DNA of 11,765 bases from CAUZJO01 sp963580245 (GTDB taxonomy: Bacteria; Sumerlaeota; Sumerlaeia; MVZB01), in assembly GCA_963580245.1 (NCBI GenBank), contig CAUZJO010000144.1, positions 1 to 11,765 of the forward strand. The letters are read 5' to 3'. A model generated the notes under the pieces. It had not been told where the DNA came from and did no database searches. It saw nothing but the letters and a program-made list of their open reading frames with translations. The translations under genes and the position numbers were made by a program. Position 1 is the stretch's first letter, and each line of letters starts with the position of its first letter. Below are positions 7,338 to 11,765 of the stretch, piece after piece.

Positions 7338-9707
7338 TTAGAACGCGCTCTGGAAACTGAAGTGGAACAGCCTTGTTTGATCGTCGGAATCGCCGGTGAT
7401 GAGCGGCGCGGCCAGGTCGATCCCTACCTGCGAGCGCTTCATGTCGAACCGCACCCCGATGCCGGTTGAAATCCGGGGCGACTGCCAACTGGTGGGCCGC
7501 TCACCCAGCAGGCCCACGTCGGTGAAAACCACGCCCGAGATCGGGCCGGCAATGGGGAAGAGCAATTCATTCTTGAGCAGGAGCTTGGCGGCCCCGCCGA
7601 TCGGCAGGTCGCTCTCGCCGTCATCAAAGTAACCGGCCCCGCGGAACCGGTAGCCGCGCATGTCGGTGCTGCCCCCCATGAAATAGCGCTCGTGGATCGG
7701 GACGTTGTCGTGGTCGTAAGGCATCATCGCGGCGGTGGCGCTCAGGCGGTAGGTCATCCACTCGGCCCACGGGACCTGCCAATATTGATCGCGTCCGGCC
7801 TCCAGCTTGATCAGCGCCCCGCCCGCGAAACCCGCCTCGATCCCGAAAGATTGCAGGTAGCCCTCGCGCGGGCGCTGGTCCAGGGGCCAACGGGTGTCTT
7901 CATCAAACCGCAGGCGCACGGTCATCGCCGCGTAATTCTCGTCCAGGTCCTCGTCGGCGTTTTCGTAACCGTTACGTTCCCTCAGGTCGACGTACTCGAG
8001 CCGGCCGCTCAGGTAACGGGTCCAGTCCCCCTCCAGCGGATGGCCCCATTCCACATTCAACCCGGGGATGCTGGCGCGGTAACCCTCGCGCCGGAGCTTC
8101 TCGTAGTAAAGCCGATAGGCCATCGTATTGCGCGTCTCGCCGAAGTGGCGATCCAGGTAACTGATCGAGGCGGAGGACTCGCGCGTCCCCACACGGATCC
8201 GCGTCTGGAAAACGTCGGCCCGGCCACCCAGGTTGCGCTCGGCGAACGATGCGTAGAGGAAAGCGCCCGAGGCGTCGCCGAACCCAATGCCGCCGGTGAT
8301 GGCCCCGGTGACCGACTGCCGCAACTTGATCACCATGTCGTGCAGACCCGGCTCGCCGGTCGGTTCGTTATAAATCTCGACGGCGCCCTGTTCGAACACG
8401 CCCATGCGCGTCAGCCGCCGCATCGAACGGCGCTCCAGTTCCTTGTTGTAGATATCGCCGGGCTTGAGCAAGACCTCGCGCAAGATCGGTTCTTCCCTGA
8501 GAGGCGGCGACATCCTGTCGTAGAGGCCGCGAAACCACGACCCTTCGTCCTCCTCCTCGAGCGGTGGCTGCACCAACTTGATCTTGTTGACGTAAATCCG
8601 GTCGCGTTCGGTCACTTCGATCAACATGTTCAAAACGCGGTTCTCGGTGTCATATTCGTATTCGGGTCGGATTTCGGTCGTCAGCAACCCATGGTTGACG
8701 TACAGGCTGCGCAGCAGGCCCAAGGCCCGCCCGAATTTCCTGGCGTCAAAGTCATCCCCCTTGATCGGTTCGAATGGATCGAGCAGCTCCTTGCGACTGA
8801 ACAGCCGCGCGCCGCGCACGTGGGCCTCGCCGAATTGATAGCGCTCAGCCTCGGTGATCACGATCAGGGGTGAAACGACGGACCCCTTGCGGCCCTCGCG
8901 CTGCTCGAAGCCGCCCCGCTCAACGACCGCGTCGAAGTAACCGTAGCCCGCGTACAGATCGCGGACCAGGTCCAGGTCTTCCTCGAACGTCTGCTCATCG
9001 TAGTAATTCTTGATGATCCCCAGCGACCCCTTGGTGGCGATCAGCCGCCGCAACCGGAAATTCGAGAAAGCCTCGTTGCCCTCGATGCGCACCTTGTCGA
9101 CGAGCACCTGCTGTCCCTCGTCGATGACGATCTGCACATCGGCGAGGGGCGGCGCCTCCTCGTCCTCGGCTTCCACGTCGATCAGGTTGATCGTCACGCT
9201 CGCCTGAGGCATCCCCAGGGCCTTGTATTCGTTGCGCAGGGAGCGGCGAATGGCGTTGCGCGTCTTCTCATCGACCAAGTCGCCCGGATCCATGCCCGTC
9301 AGGTGTTCGATCCGCTCCAGTTTGAGCTTCTGATTGCCGACGACGTGCAGCCGCCGTAGGCGCGGGAATTCGGTGACCTGGAACCGGACGATCAACCCGC
9401 CGGCTTCGGTGGGGTCGGCGCGGATGGTCGCCGTGCGCATGATCTTGCCCAGTTCGGTCAGGTCCTCGCCGACCATGATCGGGTTGTAGGGCCCGCCGGG
9501 GCGGGTTTGCAGACGGGGCAGAATTTGTTTGGGCAGGTAGGTCTTCAGCCCCTCGATCGTCACCTCCTCGATCAGAAGCGACTCATCGGCGAACTGGGCC
9601 CCGATCGGGCCGGCGAAGCACAATCCAAGCCACAACGCCGCCAGCGGCCGGCGCCAAACAAGCATCCAAAGGCGGTGTCGGCCTGATGACCGTGGCCCCT
9701 CACGCAT
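7338..9707 (-). CDS. bamA: BamA / Omp85 outer-membrane protein assembly factor
   Basis: A 789-aa protein of normal BamA length. A signal peptide is followed by about five POTRA domains (roughly 43-113, 114-199, 200-289, 290-370, 371-464) and a 16-strand-type barrel from about 465 to the end. The lid-loop motif reads M-R-G-Y-R-F-R-G (683-690), equivalent to V-R-G-F/Y, and the protein ends in a C-terminal Phe after an alternating F-H-F-S-F-Q strand, the beta-signal. BamA receives unfolded outer-membrane proteins in the periplasm and inserts them into the outer membrane. POTRA5 has an acidic insertion (about 381-398, E-E-E-D-E-G). Start uncertain: ATG 9707 has a weak Shine-Dalgarno, and the ATG at residue 15 would give a tidier signal peptide. 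The upstream region carries a poly-G run on its sense strand. Confidence 0.95.
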   Translation of the reverse strand: MREGPRSSGRHRLWMLVWRRPLAALWLGLCFAGPIGAQFADESLLIEEVTIEGLKTYLPKQILPRLQTRPGGPYNPIMVGEDLTELGKIMRTATIRADPTEAGGLIVRFQVTEFPRLRRLHVVGNQKLKLERIEHLTGMDPGDLVDEKTRNAIRRSLRNEYKALGMPQASVTINLIDVEAEDEEAPPLADVQIVIDEGQQVLVDKVRIEGNEAFSNFRLRRLIATKGSLGIIKNYYDEQTFEEDLDLVRDLYAGYGYFDAVVERGGFEQREGRKGSVVSPLIVITEAERYQFGEAHVRGARLFSRKELLDPFEPIKGDDFDARKFGRALGLLRSLYVNHGLLTTEIRPEYEYDTENRVLNMLIEVTERDRIYVNKIKLVQPPLEEEDEGSWFRGLYDRMSPPLREEPILREVLLKPGDIYNKELERRSMRRLTRMGVFEQGAVEIYNEPTGEPGLHDMVIKLRQSVTGAITGGIGFGDASGAFLYASFAERNLGGRADVFQTRIRVGTRESSASISYLDRHFGETRNTMAYRLYYEKLRREGYRASIPGLNVEWGHPLEGDWTRYLSGRLEYVDLRERNGYENADEDLDENYAAMTVRLRFDEDTRWPLDQRPREGYLQSFGIEAGFAGGALIKLEAGRDQYWQVPWAEWMTYRLSATAAMMPYDHDNVPIHERYFMGGSTDMRGYRFRGAGYFDDGESDLPIGGAAKLLLKNELLFPIAGPISGVVFTDVGLLGERPTSWQSPRISTGIGVRFDMKRSQVGIDLAAPLITGDSDDQTRLFHFSFQSAF

Positions 9708-9762
9708 GCAACGGTTCTTTCAAAGGAATCACGCTGGAAACCCGGCGTTCAAGTCGCATCAG

Positions 9763-9773
9763 CCCCCCCCCCC
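9763..9773. repeat. 11-base poly-C homopolymer upstream of bamA
   Basis: Eleven consecutive C on the plus strand (G on bamA's sense strand), 56 bases before the bamA ATG. Runs this long are prone to slipped-strand change and to sequencing error. Confidence 0.9.
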
Positions 9774-9790
9774 GGCGCCAAAATGGCGTC
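9774..9790. other. Small hairpin adjoining the poly-C run
   Basis: Bases 9774-9780 pair with 9784-9790 (7 bp including one G-T) around an AAA loop. In a bamA transcript it would be followed at once by the 11-G run, making a compact structured leader element. Confidence 0.5.
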
Positions 9791-10297
9791 GCACATCCGC
9801 CCAGTCAATCAAGCGGTGATTTTCCCCTAGGTTCCTAGAGTCAGCGAATGGACGCGTCCAACATAGGGAGAAACCTTTACGACGCCCCACGCCGGCTTTC
9901 AAGGGAAAAGACAGTATCCACCCAAGTGAGGCGATGCGGGGGCGGTGAATTTGGGCCGAGTAACAAGACGATTGCGCCGCGTCAATCGAGGTTCGTCGTG
10001 GCGGACCAAACCCGGATCCTCGATAGGGGCGAAAGGAAAGCAACCGGCGGGCGCACGAAGGAGCAGGTGCCCAGGCCTGCCGGCATCCCAGCCGCGAATA
10101 CCGGAAAAAACCCGCCCGATTTTCGTGTTTTCTTCCTTTGCGCCTCGGCGGGGGCGGACGGGCTAGGTGGTGCGCGGGCCTTGGGGCCGACGCTGCTCGG
10201 GGGATGCCGGCTGTATTGGATGAGATGAGGGAAACGTGCTTGATCGGTCACCGGCGGCGTGACCCGCACGGCCCCCTCAATCAAAGATTATTCTTTA

Positions 10298-10329
10298 TTT
10301 TCCAACACTGAAACAGTTATTTTGGAAAA
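10298..10329. promoter_or_regulatory. Nested dyad upstream of the HD gene (possible operator)
   Basis: A perfect 8-bp inverted repeat (TTTTCCAA at 10298-10305, TTGGAAAA at 10322-10329) encloses a second palindrome, ACTG-AAA-CAGT (10307-10317). It ends 19 bases before the HD gene's ATG in AT-rich DNA, a position where a repressor could act. It could instead fold as a weak hairpin. Confidence 0.4.
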
Positions 10330-10348
10330 AAGCTGAGAGGCCTCGCCC

Positions 10349-10679
10349 ATGTCGTCAACATTCAAATCAAACGCTGAACAGCGTGCCAAGAAAGCGGAAG
10401 ATTATCCTTCGATTTTTGGCAGCGTAAACCTGACGAGCATCCGGGCAAATGTAGAATAAATCCTCAAGCTGATTGGCCGCGACAGCATTTTTCGGGAGTA
10501 CACGCTCCACGATGTGAACCACATCGACGCAATGCTGGCGCTCGTGGACAAGCTGATTCCCGTTGGTACAGCCGCACAGATGAAAACTGCTGATTGGCTG
10601 ATGATCGTTCTGTCCGGTTATTTCCATGACCTTGGAATGGTTGTGACTAAGAAAGTCGATCCTGAAAAAGCCCTGCTCA
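10349..10679 (+). pseudogene. HD-domain phosphohydrolase gene, N-terminal remnant with in-frame stop
   Basis: ATG 10349, with GAGAGG 8 bases upstream, opens a frame that is interrupted by TAA at codon 37 (10457-10459) and continues unshifted to codon 110, where the IS remnant cuts it. After the stop it reads Y-T-L-H54-D-V-N-H58-I-D60 and, further on, S-G-Y-F-H93-D94-L-G-M: the paired His and H-D signature of a metal-dependent phosphohydrolase. Homologues with this 'L-H-D-x-x-H-I-D ... Y-F-H-D-L-G' layout are often long proteins in which the HD part precedes other domains, some in defence-type contexts; the rest is lost here, so the full architecture is unknown. One nonsense mutation plus truncation means it is dead. 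GC is lower than in the neighbouring core genes, consistent with acquired DNA. Confidence 0.75.
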
Positions 10680-10695
10680 AGCAGCCTAGCCGATC
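10680..10695 (+). repeat. Left terminal inverted repeat of the IS5-family remnant
   Basis: Reads AGCAGCCTAGCCGATC; its reverse complement matches 11113-11128 at 15 of 16 bases. The transposase stop codon (10686-10688) lies inside it, as is common at IS ends. Confidence 0.7.
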
Positions 10696-11042
10696 AGAGA
10701 TGAGCCCGGGTAAACCAGAGGCATCCGTTTTCGACCCGTGATTTGAGCCAGGCGAAAAAATAAATAATGAAAAACCGCAGCGTGGGCCAGCAGTTTCCAG
10801 AAATTCATCCCCGCCGCGCTTGAGATTGCATTGAAGGCGTCGCCGTCGGCGCTCCACAGCCGACAGCGATCCATGCGGTGCTCTTGTTTGAGATGTCCGA
10901 TGCCCGGTTCGATCACGGCTCGTCGTTTCATCCAGCGCCACAGTCGCGCCCGTGGGCCTACCTCCTGACGCCACCTTTTTTCCTCTTGTCGCTTGACTTC
11001 GATCTTCGATGAGTCATGCGGAATCTTCGACAAAGACGCCAC
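10686..11042 (-). pseudogene. IS5-family transposase, C-terminal remnant
   Basis: About 118 aa of readable frame. The region R-R-A-V-I-E45-P-G-I-G-H-L-K-Q-E-H-R-M-D-R (about 40-59) is the E-containing catalytic block of IS5-type DDE transposases, followed by the usual G-D-A-F-N-A-I ... A-G-M-N-F-W-K-L-L close. The two catalytic Asp residues and the N-terminal domain are missing; codons before about residue 23 do not resemble the family, so the deletion junction is probably near 10975-11040. It cannot be active by itself. Confidence 0.8.
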
Positions 11043-11112
11043 GCCGGAATTGCGAGATGGCTGTAATCAAGAGCATGCGTGTCTTTTGCGCGATACGGGC
11101 GCCGCAGAACTC

Positions 11113-11128
11113 GATCGGGTAGGCTGCT
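11113..11128 (-). repeat. Right terminal inverted repeat of the IS5-family remnant
   Basis: The minus strand reads AGCAGCCTACCCGATC, differing from the left repeat at one base. It fixes the right boundary of the 449-bp remnant. Confidence 0.7.
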
Positions 11129-11187
11129 GTCCTCGAGAGAAGATTGACTCGCCGCCTACTATTGTCTGATCATCAAAGGGGAAGACG

Positions 11188-11216
11188 TTAACAATTGATT
11201 CAGGCTCAGAGATAAT
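11188..11216 (+). promoter_or_regulatory. Strong sigma-70-like promoter for the surface protein gene
   Basis: TTAACA (11188-11193) and GATAAT (11211-11216), each 5/6 to consensus, are separated by exactly 17 bases. The start would fall near 11223, about 30 bases before the ATG. A weaker overlapping pair (TTGACT 11144-11149, GATCAT 11168-11173, 18 apart) lies just upstream. Confidence 0.6.
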
Positions 11217-11251
11217 TCGTTCGCTGATCCAACAAAGAGAGGGATAAGAGT

Positions 11252-11765
11252 ATGACTTACACATCTTGGCCGATCAACATGAGGGTTACAATCTACGTAT
11301 TGGTCATCACGTTGATCGTTCAGGCCGCCGCTGCCCAAACACCGGTCGGGACGTCCTTCACACATCAAGGCCGACTCATCCAAGCCGGGGTGCCGGCGAA
11401 CGGCGAGTTTGATTTCGAGTTCCGGCTCTTCGATGCGGCCACGGGAGGTAACCAGCAGGGCCCCATCGTTGTACTCGATGACGTTTCCGTCAGTGGTGGG
11501 CTTTTCGCCGTCGAGTTGGACTTCGGCACCGGAGTATTCGGAGGCGATGCGAGCTGGCTGGAGATTCGGGTTCGACCGGGCGCCGAGACGGAGGGCTTTA
11601 CACTCCTTCAACCGCTCCAGCGACTAACGGGGACGCCATATGCTCTGCATGCCGCTTCGGCGCAGACGGCGGTGGAGGCCGCCAACGCCACGGACGCCGA
11701 CCAGCTCGACGGGATGGATTCCGCCGCGTTCGCGACCACGTCGCACGACCATGACGCCGCCAACC
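11252..11765 (+). CDS. Secreted surface/fibre-like protein, N-terminal part (runs off window)
   Basis: The frame from ATG 11252 is open to the window edge (171 codons, no stop), so the gene is 3'-partial. A purine-rich AGAGAGGG lies about 8 bases upstream. Residues 10-29 form a signal peptide (basic start M-R, hydrophobic I-Y-V-L-V-I-T-L-I-V, then A-A-A-A-Q). The mature part has S-F-T-H-Q-G-R-L (35-42), F-R-L-F-D-A-A-T-G-G (57-66), G-L-F-A-V-E-L-D-F-G (83-92), W-L-E-I-R-V-R (102-108), P-Y-A-L-H-A-A (129-135) and Q-L-D-G-M-D-S-A-A-F (151-160). This ordered set is common at the N terminus of long secreted, repetitive or fibre-like proteins in planctomycetes and some other phyla; their function is mostly unknown. 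Translation could also start at residue 10. Confidence 0.8.
   Translation, partial: MTYTSWPINMRVTIYVLVITLIVQAAAAQTPVGTSFTHQGRLIQAGVPANGEFDFEFRLFDAATGGNQQGPIVVLDDVSVSGGLFAVELDFGTGVFGGDASWLEIRVRPGAETEGFTLLQPLQRLTGTPYALHAASAQTAVEAANATDADQLDGMDSAAFATTSHDHDAAN

Larger units (their letters stand above)
9708..10297. other. Long GC-rich intergenic region upstream of bamA
   Basis: About 590 bp with no convincing gene on either strand. Open frames of 90-126 codons exist but are rich in Arg, Gly and Pro, show no domain or start signal, and look like the by-product of high GC. It divides the minus-strand bamA from the plus-strand HD remnant, so it should hold bamA's promoter; I could not find a good -35/-10 pair. 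Besides the poly-C run and hairpin at 9763-9790, there is a CTAGG-TT-CCTAG inverted repeat at 9827-9838. Confidence 0.5.
10680..11128 (-). mobile_element. Internally deleted IS5-family element bounded by inverted repeats
   Basis: Near-perfect inverted repeats (10680-10695 and 11113-11128, 15 of 16 bases matching) bound a 449-bp segment holding only the end of an IS5-type transposase. Full IS5-family elements are usually 0.8-1.7 kb, so this copy lost its middle or 5' coding part while keeping both ends. It sits exactly where the HD gene stops. I see no clear target-site duplication, and the HD frame does not resume on the right, so flanking DNA has been rearranged too. Confidence 0.7.

Noticed and set aside
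7692..8873. 393-codon plus-strand open frame
   Set aside because: Antisense to the bamA barrel and POTRA region; no domain or start signal.
9759..10228. Open frames on both strands (94 and 126 codons) upstream of bamA
   Set aside because: No Shine-Dalgarno, no domain, biased Arg/Gly/Pro content, and they overlap each other.
10618..10974. 118-codon minus-strand frame
   Set aside because: Overlaps the IS5 transposase remnant in another frame and its middle is low-complexity Arg-rich.

Overview
The window suggests a GC-rich, Gram-negative bacterium, most likely a planctomycete (Planctomycetota, perhaps Phycisphaerae-like). The evidence is a BamA-type outer-membrane assembly protein, a Tat-exported Gfo/Idh/MocA oxidoreductase of the kind these bacteria carry in many copies, a membrane-anchored multihaem cytochrome c, and a secreted surface protein with the 'F-x-H-Q-G-R-L ... 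Q-L-D-G-M-D-S' pattern. The assignment rests on protein style only; no marker gene settles it.

Core-type DNA is almost all on the minus strand. Reading right to left: bamA (9707-7338), a Tat Gfo/Idh/MocA oxidoreductase (7228-5870), then after an AT-richer interruption a seven-haem cytochrome c (3833-1875), a small multi-pass membrane protein starting 4 bp after it (1870-1301, probably a b-type cytochrome/quinol module), a HIT-family hydrolase (1264-842), and two CAU-anticodon tRNAs (initiator tRNA-fMet 679-604; tRNA-Met or Ile2 537-460). The cytochrome pair plus HIT gene look like one transcription unit.

Three stretches are accessory and decayed. (1) At 1-503 a broken tyrosine-recombinase gene runs into the 3' end of the tRNA at 460-537, the usual scar of an element integrated in a tRNA gene; the element itself would lie to the left. 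(2) At 4010-5782 lies a compact minus-strand cassette: a C-terminal IS1595-type transposase remnant, a 51-aa ORF, a frameshifted gene that overlaps it by an ATGA, and a PIN-domain (VapC-like) gene that is continuous over 187 codons except for two in-frame stops. All four PIN acidic residues survive. I read this as a recently killed three-gene toxin/nuclease module. (3) At 10298-11128 an HD-domain gene (plus strand) carries an in-frame stop and is cut off by a 449-bp, internally deleted IS5-family copy bounded by 15/16-matching inverted repeats.

The right edge holds the start of a secreted surface protein (from 11252, plus strand) behind a very good sigma-70-like promoter; it runs off the window. 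The 9708-10297 stretch upstream of bamA has no convincing gene but contains an 11-base poly-C run joined to a small hairpin.

I see no CRISPR array, rRNA gene or intact mobile element.
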